In this document: positions 17,569-26,568 of the stretch, one piece after another
Layout of the letters: each line of letters starts with the position of its first letter
Numbering within the stretch: the stretch's first letter is position 1
Assembly (NCBI GenBank): GCA_963797265.1
Contig: CAWCOY010000005.1
Span: forward strand, 124,001 to 188,000
DNA length: 64,000 nucleotides
From: DASUPK01 sp963797265
GTDB lineage: Bacteria; Actinomycetota; Thermoleophilia; Solirubrobacterales; 70-9
Reading direction: 5' to 3'
Notes under the pieces: model-generated
Databases searched by the model: none
The model's input: only the letters and a program-made list of their open reading frames with translations
Told to the model about the DNA's origin: nothing
Position numbers and translations under genes: made by a program

Positions 17569-19840
17569 CCGCACCCTGCCCGGCGGGCTCCAGGGCGAGG
17601 TCGAGCACCTCGCCGATGCCCATCACCGGGTGGAAGGTCATCTGCTCGCGAACCTCCTCGGGGACGTCGTCGAGGTCGCCTCGGTTTCGCTCCGGGAGGA
17701 TCACCTCGGTGAGGCCGGCGGCGTGCGCCGCAAGGACCTTCTGCTTGAGGCCGCCGATCGGCAGCACCCGGCCCTGCAGGGTGACCTCGCCGGTCATCCC
17801 AACCGTGTGCTTCACCGGGCGTCCGCTCAGCAGCGAGGCCAGCGCGGTGGTCATCGCCGTCCCGGCGCTCGGGCCGTCCTTAGGGATCGCCCCCGCCGGG
17901 ACGTGAACGTGGAACTCGCGCTTGAAGGCGTCCGAGTCGATGCCGAGCTCGTCCGCGTGGGCGCTGACGTAGGAGAGCGCGATCCGCGCCGATTCCTTCA
18001 TCACGTCGCCCAGCTGACCAGTCAGCACCAGGCCCTTCTCGCCCTCGGTCCCCGTCGCCTCGATGAAGAGGACGTCGCCGCCGGTCCCGGTCACCGCCAG
18101 TCCGGTGGCCACGCCGGGGATCGCGGTGCGCTCGACGGACTCCTGGAAGAAGCGCTGGCGCCCGAGAGCATCGACGACGGCGTCGGGATCGATGACGACC
18201 GGCGCCTCCGCCTCGCCCGCGGCGATGCGCGTCGCCGCGCGGCGCAGGAGCTTGCCGAGCTCACGCTCGAGCTGGCGTACCCCGGCCTCGCGGGTGTACT
18301 CGGTGATCACCTTGCGCAGGATGGCGTCGGAGGCCTCGACCTCTTCGTCGCGAAGCCCGTTCCGATTCACCTGGCGCGGCCAGAGGTAGCCGCGCGCGAT
18401 TGCCAGCTTCTCCTCGGTGGTGTACCCGTCGAAGCTGATCACCTCCATGCGGTCGAGCAGGGGGGCTGGGATGGTGTCGAGGATGTTCGCGGTGGCCAGG
18501 AAGACGACCTCCGAGAGGTCCACCTCGACGTCGAGGTAGTGGTCGCGGAAGGAGTGGTTCTGCGCCGGGTCGAGGACCTCGAGCAGGGCGGCCGAGGGGT
18601 CGCCTCGCCAATCGGCTCCAACCTTGTCGACCTCGTCGAGCAGGATCACCGGGTTCATGGTCTTCGCATCGCGCAGGGCGCGGACGATCCGGCCCGGGAG
18701 GGCCCCGATGTAGGTGCGGCGGTGTCCGCGGATCTCGGCCTCGTCGTGGATGCCGCCCAGTGAGAGGCGCACGAACTCGCGACCCAGTGAGCGGGCCACG
18801 GACTCGCCGATCGAGGTCTTGCCCGTACCAGGCGGTCCGACCAGCGTCAGGATCGCGCCGCTGGCGCGGCTGTCGTCCTCGATCTTGCGCTCCTTGCGCA
18901 GCTTCTGAACGGCGATGAACTCGGTGATGCGCCGCTTCACGTCCTCGAGGCCGGCATGGTCATCGTCGAGGACCTCGCGGGTGTGCTTCGGATCGAGCCG
19001 TTCCTCGGAGCGCTTCGACCACGGCACAGCCAGCAGCCAGTCGAGGTAGCTGCGGATCATCGATGACTCGGGCGACTGCTCGCCCTGGCGCTCGAGCCGC
19101 CGGAGCTCCTTCTCGGCCTGCTCGGCGACCGCCTCGGGCATCTCGGCCTCGGCGATCTTGGTCTCGTACTCGGAGATCACGTCTCCCTCGTCCTCGCCGA
19201 GCTCCTTGCGGATCGACTCCATCTGCTTGCGCAGGAAGTACTCGCGCTGCTGGGCCTGCGCGCCGGACTCGACGTCGTCGCGAATCCTGCGGCGGACCTG
19301 CAGCTCGGCCAGGCGCTCGCGCTGCATCTCGATCGCCAGCTCGAGGCGAGCCGTGACGTCGACGGTCTCGATCAGCTTCAGCTTCTGCTCAGGCGAGAGA
19401 TCGGGGCTGTAGCCGGCCGTGTCGGCCAGGGCGCCCGGCTCCTCGATCGAGCGCAGGAACGCGCCGATGCGCTCATCGGCGTTGCGCAGCTCGAGTATCT
19501 CCTCGACGACGGCGCGGTACTCGTGCATGAGCTCGCTGATGCGCTCATCGTCTGGATGGCCGTCGTGGATCTCCTGCACCTCGACGCGCAGCTGCTCGCC
19601 GTCGGCGGGCTCCGCCGCACCGGCCAGGCCGCGGTGCAGCCCGACCACGGTGGTCACGTGGGCGCCGCCCGGCAGCTGGCCGCGCTCGATCACCTCGGCG
19701 ACCACGCCGATGCGGCCGAACTCGCCGTTCTGGCGGGGAAGCAGGAAGACGCGATCCTCGTCACCGGTGTCGACCGGCAGCGTCGCGGTTATCGAGGGGA
19801 AGACGATTGCTTCGTCAAGTGGGATCAGAAGAAGGCTCAT
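17549..19840 (-). CDS. lon: ATP-dependent Lon protease (copy 2)
   Basis: 763-aa LonA-type protease distinct from copy 1. N-terminal domain about 1-200 (MSLLLIPLDEAIVFPSITAT), coiled coil REYFLRKQMESIRKELGEDE, AAA+ with GPPGTGKTS and LLDEVDKVGADWRG, protease domain with PKDGPSAG and GGLKQK. The start is ATG 19840; the much longer open frame upstream is antisense to an MBL gene. It is followed by an overlapping HxlR regulator, unlike copy 1 which follows hsp20, so the two Lons are likely induced by different signals. Confidence 0.96.
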   Translation of the reverse strand: MSLLLIPLDEAIVFPSITATLPVDTGDEDRVFLLPRQNGEFGRIGVVAEVIERGQLPGGAHVTTVVGLHRGLAGAAEPADGEQLRVEVQEIHDGHPDDERISELMHEYRAVVEEILELRNADERIGAFLRSIEEPGALADTAGYSPDLSPEQKLKLIETVDVTARLELAIEMQRERLAELQVRRRIRDDVESGAQAQQREYFLRKQMESIRKELGEDEGDVISEYETKIAEAEMPEAVAEQAEKELRRLERQGEQSPESSMIRSYLDWLLAVPWSKRSEERLDPKHTREVLDDDHAGLEDVKRRITEFIAVQKLRKERKIEDDSRASGAILTLVGPPGTGKTSIGESVARSLGREFVRLSLGGIHDEAEIRGHRRTYIGALPGRIVRALRDAKTMNPVILLDEVDKVGADWRGDPSAALLEVLDPAQNHSFRDHYLDVEVDLSEVVFLATANILDTIPAPLLDRMEVISFDGYTTEEKLAIARGYLWPRQVNRNGLRDEEVEASDAILRKVITEYTREAGVRQLERELGKLLRRAATRIAAGEAEAPVVIDPDAVVDALGRQRFFQESVERTAIPGVATGLAVTGTGGDVLFIEATGTEGEKGLVLTGQLGDVMKESARIALSYVSAHADELGIDSDAFKREFHVHVPAGAIPKDGPSAGTAMTTALASLLSGRPVKHTVGMTGEVTLQGRVLPIGGLKQKVLAAHAAGLTEVILPERNRGDLDDVPEEVREQMTFHPVMGIGEVLDLALEPAGQGADVAAVS

Positions 19841-19853
19841 GGGCAGTCCAATT

Positions 19854-19870
19854 TCTGTAGTTGGTACAGA
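19854..19870. promoter_or_regulatory. Candidate operator upstream of lon copy 2
   Basis: Inverted repeat TCTGTA-GTTGG-TACAGA in the 69-bp gap between divergent lon and MBL genes. Short arms; a plausible regulator site (for example for the HxlR product). Confidence 0.45.
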
Positions 19871-19909
19871 GAGAGGATAGCCAATCGATGTCACTAGTCT
19901 GCGACCGCG

Positions 19910-20611
19910 ATGGCGAGCGTCCACATCCTGGTGCCGGCCCAGCGCTACGTCTTCGCGGTCTCCAACGGCGAGGCGGACGCAGCGACGATCGACAGCTCCG
20001 CCGAGGGGTTCCAGCGCTACAAGTCGCTGCAGGAGGGCGGCCGGACCACCGGGATGATCGCCTTCCCGAACACCCTTTTGATCCGGGGCGAGCGCGATTA
20101 CCTCGTCGACCCCGGCCTGATCATGCAGGGCGCGCCCGTGCTCGGCGCCCTGGCGGAGCTCGGGGTCGATCCAAATGAGGTCAAGGACGTGATCCTCACG
20201 CACCTGCACTTCGACCATGCCGAAGGGCTGGCGGGCTGGCCTATGCGCCGCACCTACGTCCACAAGATCGAGACCGAGGCGCCCTACGCGCAGCTCGTCT
20301 CCGGGGTCCTCGAGATGGCGAACCTGGAGGTGGTCGAGGGGGATGAGGGCGAGATCGAGCCCGGCCTGCGCTGGATCCGCACCCCTGGGCATAGCGATGG
20401 CCTGATCTCGCTGCTCGTCGACACCGACGACGGTCTGGTGGTGATCGCCTCTGACTGTGTCGGACCGCTGCCCGAGTACTTCGATCAGATGGACCTGCCC
20501 GAGGACTTCGGCCCGGAGCGCGACGAGCTGCTGCGCCAGTGGAAGCGCATCCGCGACCTCGATCCCGCGGTCGTGATCCCGGGACACAACCCGCCCGTCA
20601 AGCTGCGCTAG
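19910..20611 (+). CDS. MBL-fold metallo-hydrolase (lactonase-like)
   Basis: 233-aa hydrolase of the metallo-beta-lactamase fold. Zinc ligands are in THLHFDHAEGL (about residues 98-108), TPGHSDG and ASDC; the last His is in IPGHNPP. The spacing and the HxHxDH plus later His and Asp resemble N-acyl-homoserine-lactonase-like or glyoxalase II-like enzymes; substrate undetermined. It is followed after 44 bp by a TetR gene on the same strand. Confidence 0.9.
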   Translation: MASVHILVPAQRYVFAVSNGEADAATIDSSAEGFQRYKSLQEGGRTTGMIAFPNTLLIRGERDYLVDPGLIMQGAPVLGALAELGVDPNEVKDVILTHLHFDHAEGLAGWPMRRTYVHKIETEAPYAQLVSGVLEMANLEVVEGDEGEIEPGLRWIRTPGHSDGLISLLVDTDDGLVVIASDCVGPLPEYFDQMDLPEDFGPERDELLRQWKRIRDLDPAVVIPGHNPPVKLR

Positions 20612-20655
20612 CACCCGCAAGCTGTCCAGCCAGCCAAGGTCCTAGAGTTCGGGCC

Positions 20656-21258
20656 GTGGAGGCCACGAAGACGCGCGAGCTGAGCGGGGAGAAGGCGCAG
20701 CGAATCGTCGAGGCGATGCGCTCCAGCGTCGCCCGGCGGGGCATCGCCGGCTCCACCTTCGAGCACGTCGCCCGGGAGGCCGGGGTCAGCCGGGGGCTGC
20801 TCCACTACTACTTCGGCACCAAGGAGGCACTGCTGGTCGAGGTCGTCCGGCGGGACACCGAGCACCGCATCGCCCGCCTCGACGAGCCGCTGGGCAAGGC
20901 CGGATCCGTGGACGAGGTGCTCGAGATCCTGGTTGCCGACCTCGAGGACTCGATCCAGAACGAGCCCGGGTTCTGGGTGCTGCTCTTCGACCTGTTCACG
21001 GCCGGGCGCCGCAATCCCGAGATCCAGCGCGAGGTCGGGGAGCTGTTCAACCGCACCCGCGACCACGTCGTGGAGATCCTCCGAGCCAAGCAGGCCGAGG
21101 GCGTGATCTCGCCGCGATTCGACATCAACTCGGTCGTGGCGCTGCTCTTCGCGATGGCTGACGGGATCGCGCTCCAGGTCCTCTCCGATCCCGAGCGAGA
21201 TCACACCGACGTGATCGCGGCGGGCACGCAAGCGGCTCGGCACATCCTCGCGGGCTGA
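20656..21258 (+). CDS. TetR/AcrR family regulator
   Basis: 200-aa repressor with HTH at about 14-60 (ARRGIAGSTFEHVAREAGVS, then GLLHYYFGTKEALLVEVV) and a helical ligand domain. The GTG at 20656 is the first start downstream of the MBL gene that keeps the HTH intact. It sits between an MBL hydrolase and a thioesterase-like gene, with which it may share a transcript. Confidence 0.92.
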   Translation: MEATKTRELSGEKAQRIVEAMRSSVARRGIAGSTFEHVAREAGVSRGLLHYYFGTKEALLVEVVRRDTEHRIARLDEPLGKAGSVDEVLEILVADLEDSIQNEPGFWVLLFDLFTAGRRNPEIQREVGELFNRTRDHVVEILRAKQAEGVISPRFDINSVVALLFAMADGIALQVLSDPERDHTDVIAAGTQAARHILAG

Positions 21259-21283
21259 CCCGCCACCAGGCCAGGATGCCCCG

Positions 21284-22384
21284 ATGATCTGGCAGGAGCC
21301 CGCCAAGGGCGGATACCCGGATCGCTCGTTCCTTGCGCTGCCCGGGATCGAGCGGATGACCGCCGGACGGCGGGGACGGATTCCCTACTCGCCGATGGGC
21401 TACCTGACCGAGCTCCAGATGACCGAGGCCTCGCGCGGGCACTCCACCTTCTCGATGCCGGCATCGCCCTGGTTCGCGAACTCCTCCGGCCTGATCTCGG
21501 GGGGCGTGCTCGCCGTGATCGGCGACGCCGCGCTCGGCTCGGTGGTGCACTCGGACGTCGGCTCCGGGCAGGGGATGACGACGGCGGAGCTCTCGATGTC
21601 GTTTCTACGGCCGGTCGTGCCGAAGCGCGGTGCGCTAGTCACCGGGTCCGGGCAGCTGATCCACCGAGGGCGTTCGCTGGGGATCTCGGAGGCCTTCCTG
21701 TTCGACGACGACGACCAGCTGATCTCGCACGGCACGACGCGATGCACCGTCTTTCCTCCGGTGGACCCGGTGCCGGACCCACCCGACGATGACGCCCCGG
21801 TCGCCGACGGCGAGCCGCCCGGCAGCGACCCGAGCGACCCGCTGCGGAGGGAGCTCGAGGGCGAGGTGCTGCCACAGGAGATCTTCGAGAGCCGGGGCGG
21901 GCTCGAGATCCTCCGGGACGTGATCGGCGGTGAGCTGCCGCGGCCGCCGATCTACCACCTCACCGGCCTCCGGCTGACCGAGGCCGCCAAGGGCGCGGCA
22001 ACCGTCGAGCTGCCCTGCAGCAAGTGGCTCTCGACCTCGGCCGGGACGATCCAGGGTGGCTTCACGGCGATGCTGGCCGAGAGTGCGATGGGCGCGGCGG
22101 CCTTCAGCACGGTTCAGCCCGGCACCGCGGTCGCCAGCCTGGACCTGAAGGTGAACTACCTGCGGCCCGTCTTCCCGGACGGCGAGCCGATCGTCGCCCA
22201 GGCACGGATCATCCATCAGGGCCGGACCCTCGCGGTGACGACGGTGGGGATCACCAACGCCGAGGGCAAGCAGGTGGCCCTCGCCACCGGCTCCTCGATG
22301 TACCTGCCGGGCAGGCCGGCGAATCTCGTCGGGGTCGAACTGGGCTCCGGATCCTCCGACCCCGAGGACGATCCCGGGGCGTAG
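21284..22384 (+). CDS. Tandem hotdog-fold (PaaI-like) thioesterase fusion
   Basis: 366-aa protein of two hotdog domains joined by an acidic Pro/Asp linker at about 160-190. Each half repeats the pattern: SGLISGGVLAVIGDAALG with SFLRPVVP and HRGRS in the first; AGTIQGGFTAMLAESAMG with NYLRPVFP and HQGRT in the second. Fused double-hotdog proteins act on acyl-CoA thioesters. The second half has a better PaaI-type active-site segment (Gly-Gly and Glu). Downstream of TetR; an acyl-CoA-related job is inferred. Confidence 0.88.
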   Translation: MIWQEPAKGGYPDRSFLALPGIERMTAGRRGRIPYSPMGYLTELQMTEASRGHSTFSMPASPWFANSSGLISGGVLAVIGDAALGSVVHSDVGSGQGMTTAELSMSFLRPVVPKRGALVTGSGQLIHRGRSLGISEAFLFDDDDQLISHGTTRCTVFPPVDPVPDPPDDDAPVADGEPPGSDPSDPLRRELEGEVLPQEIFESRGGLEILRDVIGGELPRPPIYHLTGLRLTEAAKGAATVELPCSKWLSTSAGTIQGGFTAMLAESAMGAAAFSTVQPGTAVASLDLKVNYLRPVFPDGEPIVAQARIIHQGRTLAVTTVGITNAEGKQVALATGSSMYLPGRPANLVGVELGSGSSDPEDDPGA

Positions 22385-22394
22385 GATCGGCCTT

Positions 22395-22751
22395 GTGGGA
22401 CTGTTCGGCTTCCTGCGGAAGGACGACGAGCGCGCGATGCCGGAGCCGGGTACCCCCGAGTTCGAGGCGATGGTGAAGGGCTCGGCCATACCCGATTCGC
22501 GGAGCGTCTCCATGGGCGAGGAGGGCTGGACCCAACCTGGGTCCTCGCAGTCGATCGACCTGCGCGGCACCGGCAAGCGGGAGGAGATCCAGGAAGTGCT
22601 GCGCGAGCACGGGATCGATCCCGACCAGAAGGGTCAGACGATCGACGCCTCGCAGGTCCCGGGCCTGAGGGAGGCCCTGATCAAGGCCTTGTTTCGCGGT
22701 GTGCCGAACTCCGGCGGGATCGGCGGTGGAATCCCGAAGAAGCGGGACTAG
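22395..22751 (+). CDS. Hypothetical small protein
   Basis: 118-aa soluble protein beginning VGLFGFLRKDDERAMPEPGT. Residues 56-100 (EEIQEVLREHGIDPDQKGQT) read as a short helical domain; the C-terminus is Gly-rich then Lys/Arg. The GTG at 22395 lies 10 bp after the thioesterase stop, so co-transcription is likely. No family recognised. A palindromic repeat follows its stop. Confidence 0.7.
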   Translation: MGLFGFLRKDDERAMPEPGTPEFEAMVKGSAIPDSRSVSMGEEGWTQPGSSQSIDLRGTGKREEIQEVLREHGIDPDQKGQTIDASQVPGLREALIKALFRGVPNSGGIGGGIPKKRD

Positions 22752-22761
22752 TTCGCCGTCG

Positions 22762-22802
22762 CCGGGCGCCTTTTCAACCTCCTATGCCGAAAAAGCGCCC
22801 GG
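22762..22802 (+). repeat. Dispersed 41-bp palindromic repeat, copy 4
   Basis: CCGGGCGCCTTTTCAACCTC, then CGAAAAAGCGCCCGG; same element as near 7.4 and 8.4 kb. It lies between convergent genes and probably terminates both. Confidence 0.85.
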
Positions 22803-22811
22803 GGCGCGTGA

Positions 22812-24095
22812 CTACTCGACCGGTGCGGCGCGCGGCGGGAAGATCTTCTGCATCCGCGCCAGCTGGCGCAGCGAGCCGCGCGGCTTGAGCTTGCGGCGCA
22901 GGATGGCCCGGCGGGCGTCCTGACCGCGGATCGAGATGTCGACCCAGTCGGCCCAGCTCGTGCGGAGCGTGACGTCGGCTTTCTCCGCCAGCCCCGGCGC
23001 CGAGCTGGTGGAGCCGTTGTCGATGCGGACGTGCCACGGCTCGGCATCCTCGAAGCGCCACTGGATCGTCACCGGCCGGTCGACGGTGTCGGTGCGGGCC
23101 GAGCGGGCGACGACGTCGAAGAGGATCTCCTCCACCTCGTGGTCGACCTTGGGCCTGCCGTTGGGCTCACCCAGGACGCCCGCCTTGAGCAGCTTGATCT
23201 GGCGCTCGGCGCGCTGCTCGTGCGGCATCTCGGGGTCGAAGGGGTAGACGCCGGGCATCTCCGAGAGCGGATAGCCCGTCGCCTTCCACTTCATCTCGAC
23301 GGACTTCATGCCGAACGCGTAGATCTGCGGGAGCGTGAAGCCGTATTCCGTCGTGTAACGCTCGTCCCAGCCGGGCGGGACGAAGACCCCGGTCACGTAA
23401 GGCAGGACCTCGCGGAGCAGCTCGGCGACCGCTTCCTTGCACTCCTCCGACTCCTCGAAGAGCTCGGAGAGCACCTTGACGCCGAAGCCGATGTGGCGCT
23501 GCTCGTCGCGGGAGACCTTCTCCATCCCCGCGCTGAAGCCGGGCATCGTCCCGGCCTTCGCGAAGAAGTCCTCGATGAAGTGCTGCCCGGGCTGGGCCAT
23601 GGTCGCCTCGATGACCATGTGGTAGAGCGTGATCGCCTGGGCGAACTTGGGGAGGGAGCGGTCGTGGTGGAGCTCCTCCACCATCCGCTCGAGCCGGCCG
23701 AAGACGTTGCGATAGCCCCAGCCGAGGTTGGACTCGGTGAACTCGAGGCCGGCAGCGATGTCCCCCTCGACCCCGATCACTTCCTTGAAGAAGCGATGGA
23801 AGAAGACGGCGTGGCGGGCCTCGTCGACCTGCTGCGTGGCGAGGAAGTACTTCTGCTCCTCCTTGGGGGCGGCCTCGATGTAGGGGGAGAGGCCGTCGGC
23901 CACCGCGTCCTCGCCGTAGAAGAACATCGAGTAGATCCAGTGCGCTGACTTCCGCTGGATGTCGTTGAGGGAGTCCCAGCCCTTGCGGTCCTCGGAGAAG
24001 TCGAGCTCGGTCGCCTTCCAGTTCCCCTCCTCCCAGCGGCGGTATAGGTCGTCGTAGGTGATCTGCTGGACGATGCTCTGCTGGGCGACCGACAT
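22812..24095 (-). CDS. R2-like di-metal ferritin-fold oxidase fused to SCP2 sterol-carrier domain
   Basis: 427-aa protein. Residues 1-300 resemble the R2/R2-like ligand-binding oxidase fold; metal ligands visible are Glu62 (YGEDAV), Glu92/His95 (VDEARH), Glu163 (MVIEATM) and Glu198/His201 (RDEQRH). Residues about 335-427 form an SCP2-type lipid-binding domain (ADVTLRTSWADWVDISIRGQ). A carboxylate-bridged oxidase carrying its own lipid-binding pocket suggests oxidation of a hydrophobic substrate. It is not a normal NrdB: no partner nrdA is nearby and the SCP2 tail is foreign to that family. The gene is divergent from a TetR across a clear palindrome. Confidence 0.88.
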   Translation of the reverse strand: MSVAQQSIVQQITYDDLYRRWEEGNWKATELDFSEDRKGWDSLNDIQRKSAHWIYSMFFYGEDAVADGLSPYIEAAPKEEQKYFLATQQVDEARHAVFFHRFFKEVIGVEGDIAAGLEFTESNLGWGYRNVFGRLERMVEELHHDRSLPKFAQAITLYHMVIEATMAQPGQHFIEDFFAKAGTMPGFSAGMEKVSRDEQRHIGFGVKVLSELFEESEECKEAVAELLREVLPYVTGVFVPPGWDERYTTEYGFTLPQIYAFGMKSVEMKWKATGYPLSEMPGVYPFDPEMPHEQRAERQIKLLKAGVLGEPNGRPKVDHEVEEILFDVVARSARTDTVDRPVTIQWRFEDAEPWHVRIDNGSTSSAPGLAEKADVTLRTSWADWVDISIRGQDARRAILRRKLKPRGSLRQLARMQKIFPPRAAPVE

Positions 24096-24135
24096 GAGTG
24101 CCTCCTCTGGATTCCGCGTGACTCGTGACCTATAG

Positions 24136-24157
24136 TAACTGACTGACTAGTCAGTTA
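24136..24157. promoter_or_regulatory. 22-bp palindromic TetR operator
   Basis: Perfect 9-bp arms TAACTGACT / AGTCAGTTA with a 4-nt spacer, ending 5 bp before the TetR start and 40 bp before the divergent R2-like gene. Position suits repression of both genes. Confidence 0.85.
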
Positions 24158-24162
24158 GTACC

Positions 24163-24813
24163 GTGAGTCCCATCACACAGACAAAGACCGCGCCCGCCCG
24201 CTCCCGGATGAGCGCCGCGGATCGACGCGAGGCGATCCTCGATGCCGCCCGCTATGCCTTCGCCGAGCGGGGCTACCACGAGACCTCCCTCGACTCCGTC
24301 GCGGAGCGCGCGGGGGTCTCGAAGGCTCTCCTCTACGAGCACTTCGCATCGAAGCGGGAGCTCTACGTGGCGATGCTCGAGATGCACGTGCACGAGCTTG
24401 TCGAGCGGATCAGCGGCGCGGTTGCAGGCGCGGAGCCCGGCGAGGCGCGGATGCGGGCCGGCGTAGAGGCGTTCTTCGGCTTCGTCGACGAGCGGCGTGG
24501 CGCCTGGCGGATCATGTTCCGGAACGCCAGCGATCCCGACGTCGCGGTGCGACTCGACCGCCTCCGTGACGAGGTCGCCGCCGCGATCATCCAGCTGATG
24601 AGTGAGGAGGCCGAGCGGAAGGGGCTCGACTTCCCAAAGCTCCCTCAGATGGTCGAGATGATCGCCCAGCAGCTGGTGGGCGCCATGCAGTCGCTGGCCG
24701 ACTGGTGGGACCTACATCGAAAGGTGCCGAAGGGGGAGGTCGTCCAGGCCGCGATGGACTTCGCCTGGATCGGGCAGGAGCGGGTCAGCCGGGGTGAGCG
24801 CTGGAAGCCCTGA
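24163..24813 (+). CDS. TetR/AcrR family regulator (of the R2-like/SCP2 gene)
   Basis: 216-aa repressor. HTH at about 20-66: REAILDAARYAFAERGYHET, then SLDSVAERAGVSKALLYEHF. The GTG at 24163 lies just after the palindrome. Ligand domain helical, unassigned. Its stop is adjacent to the convergent SGNH fragment. Confidence 0.93.
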   Translation: MSPITQTKTAPARSRMSAADRREAILDAARYAFAERGYHETSLDSVAERAGVSKALLYEHFASKRELYVAMLEMHVHELVERISGAVAGAEPGEARMRAGVEAFFGFVDERRGAWRIMFRNASDPDVAVRLDRLRDEVAAAIIQLMSEEAERKGLDFPKLPQMVEMIAQQLVGAMQSLADWWDLHRKVPKGEVVQAAMDFAWIGQERVSRGERWKP

Positions 24814-24814
24814 C

Positions 24815-25189
24815 TCAGGGCAGTTGCGGGATCAGACCATGAGCCTGGGCGAAGTTGGTCAGCGCGGCGGCGTACTGGGCGTAGCCCGCTTGGCTGGGAT
24901 GGATCCCGCTGTCGGCGTCGATGATCCACGGCGGGCCTGAGCAAAAGTCGTAATCGGAGGCGGTGAAGAAGTCCTGCGTCAGGTCGGACTGGTGGCTCGG
25001 GCCGTCGGAGTCGAATACCTCGTCACAGTCATAGTTGCCTGTCCAGCTGTCGTGGATGGTCGGCGGCAGGCCCGTGTTGAAGCGGGGAAGCTTGGTGGGA
25101 TCGGCGTCCGCGGGATCGACCCGGGCCTCGATCATGAACAGCCGTGCGGCCTGAGCGGTGGGCACGTGATCCTTCGTGTTCGCCACAGG
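24815..25189 (-). pseudogene. C-terminal fragment of an SGNH/GDSL hydrolase
   Basis: About 123 residues with the SGNH block V signature Asp-x-x-His in DSGIHPSQAGYAQYAAAL near the end, preceded by Cys-containing loops (YDCDEVF, DFCSGPPW). The N-terminal block I Gly-Asp-Ser and blocks II and III are missing. Upstream sequence switches abruptly at about 25190 to an MFS transporter start. Truncated by deletion or rearrangement; probably non-functional. Confidence 0.75.
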
Positions 25190-25575
25190 CCCAGCATCTT
25201 CACCCCACCCATCACTCTCGCGTATGAGGGAACGAAGACCGCGGCGAGTCCGAAGGCAAGTCCGGCGAACACACGGCCGGTCGCCGGGACGGCGAAGCTG
25301 TCTCCCGCCGCGAAGATCACGTTGCCGACAATCGAGAGCAGGCAGCAGGCCCAGATTCCCGACAGGACGCGGATTCTGCGCGCTAGGGCCGCGCCAGCGA
25401 GGCTGCCGACCGCCGATCCCGCGAAGAAGAAGGCCCCGGAGACCAGGCCGACTTCCCCCAGGGTGATGTCGAAGTCACGCGTCAGTGAGCCGACGACCGG
25501 CCCGACGTTGCCGCAGTTCCAACCGGTGATCGCTAGGGCGATGACGAAGACGCCGATGCTCCGGCGGGCGCTCAC
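25190..25575 (-). pseudogene. N-terminal fragment of an MFS transporter
   Basis: About 127 residues starting VSARRSIGVFVIALAITGWN with four hydrophobic segments typical of the first third of an MFS carrier (the loop between helices 2 and 3 reads ALARRIRVLSG). Homology stops near GGVKMLGLW and the frame ends in unrelated residues at 25132. The rest of the transporter is absent. Together with the adjacent hydrolase fragment it marks a deletion junction. Confidence 0.75.
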
Positions 25576-25626
25576 GGGGTTGCCTTCTACCGGAGACGGC
25601 GGATAGGGTCGCGGCGTGCTCAGTCC

Positions 25627-26559
25627 ATGACGGATCACGTGATCGACCCGGAGCGGATCCACCACAAGTGGGACAACAGCCTCGAACCAACCCTGGTGGT
25701 CCAGCCCGGAGACAGCGTCGCCTTCGGGCTGGCGATGTCGGCCCAGGGACAGGTCGAGCGCGGTGCGGGTTTCGACCGCACGAGCTTTGACATCGACACC
25801 CTTTACAACCTGCTCGGCCCCGTACTTGTGCAGGGGGCCCGGCCTGGGGACACCCTCGAGGTCGAAATACTCAGCCTGACCCCGGGAGAGTGGGGGTGGA
25901 CCGCGATCCTGCCGGGGGAGGGCCTGCTGCCGGAGGATTTCCCGGAGCCGTTCCTAAAAACCTTCGAGCTCGGTGGCCGATCGCGGGCGGAACTCGCTCC
26001 CGGTATCGAGATCCCCATACAGCCCTTTCTGGGAACCATGGGCACCCACCCAGATGAGGCGGGCATCCATGACGTGTTGCCGCCGCACAAGGGTGGCGGG
26101 AACATCGATGCCCGGCATCTGAAGCAGGGGACGACACTGTGGCTGCCCGTCTGGTGCGACGGCGCGCTCTTCTCCTGCGGCGATCCACATGCCCTGCAGG
26201 GGGACGGAGAGGTATGCGTCTCGGCCATCGAATGCGACATGGACGCCGAGCTTCGCTTCGATCTGCGCAAGTCCGCGATCGGCGCGCCGCGATTCTTTGT
26301 GCCGAGCCCGCTGACGCCGCGCACCGATACCCACGGCCACCTCGGGACGATGGGGATCGGGCCGGACCTGATGGAGGGGGCCAAGACGGCCGTCCGCGAG
26401 ATGATCGACCTCGTCGTCGAGCGCTGGGACCTGGGCCGCGAGGATGCCTACATGCTCTGCAGCCTCGCCGGCGATCTAAAGATCCTCGAGATCGTCGACG
26501 GCGGCAGCTGGAACGTCGGCTTCACTCTTCCACTGGAGGTGTTCGAGTCGGAAGGCTGA
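25627..26559 (+). CDS. Acetamidase/formamidase family protein
   Basis: 310-aa FmdA/AmdA-type amide hydrolase releasing ammonia from formamide or acetamide. Seen: VQPGDSVAFG, PGDTLEVEIL, the family segment HKGGGNIDARHLKQGTTLWL, FSCGDPHALQGDGEVC and the Glu after it. The length is close to the family norm. ATG 25627, divergent from the truncated MFS gene, which may once have been its transporter. It converges with glyQS, the stops 9 bp apart. Confidence 0.93.
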   Translation: MTDHVIDPERIHHKWDNSLEPTLVVQPGDSVAFGLAMSAQGQVERGAGFDRTSFDIDTLYNLLGPVLVQGARPGDTLEVEILSLTPGEWGWTAILPGEGLLPEDFPEPFLKTFELGGRSRAELAPGIEIPIQPFLGTMGTHPDEAGIHDVLPPHKGGGNIDARHLKQGTTLWLPVWCDGALFSCGDPHALQGDGEVCVSAIECDMDAELRFDLRKSAIGAPRFFVPSPLTPRTDTHGHLGTMGIGPDLMEGAKTAVREMIDLVVERWDLGREDAYMLCSLAGDLKILEIVDGGSWNVGFTLPLEVFESEG

Positions 26560-26568
26560 GAGCCCGGC

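Noticed and set aside
17480..18763. 427-codon plus-strand ORF inside lon copy 2
   Set aside because: Antisense to well-conserved Lon motifs; composition only.
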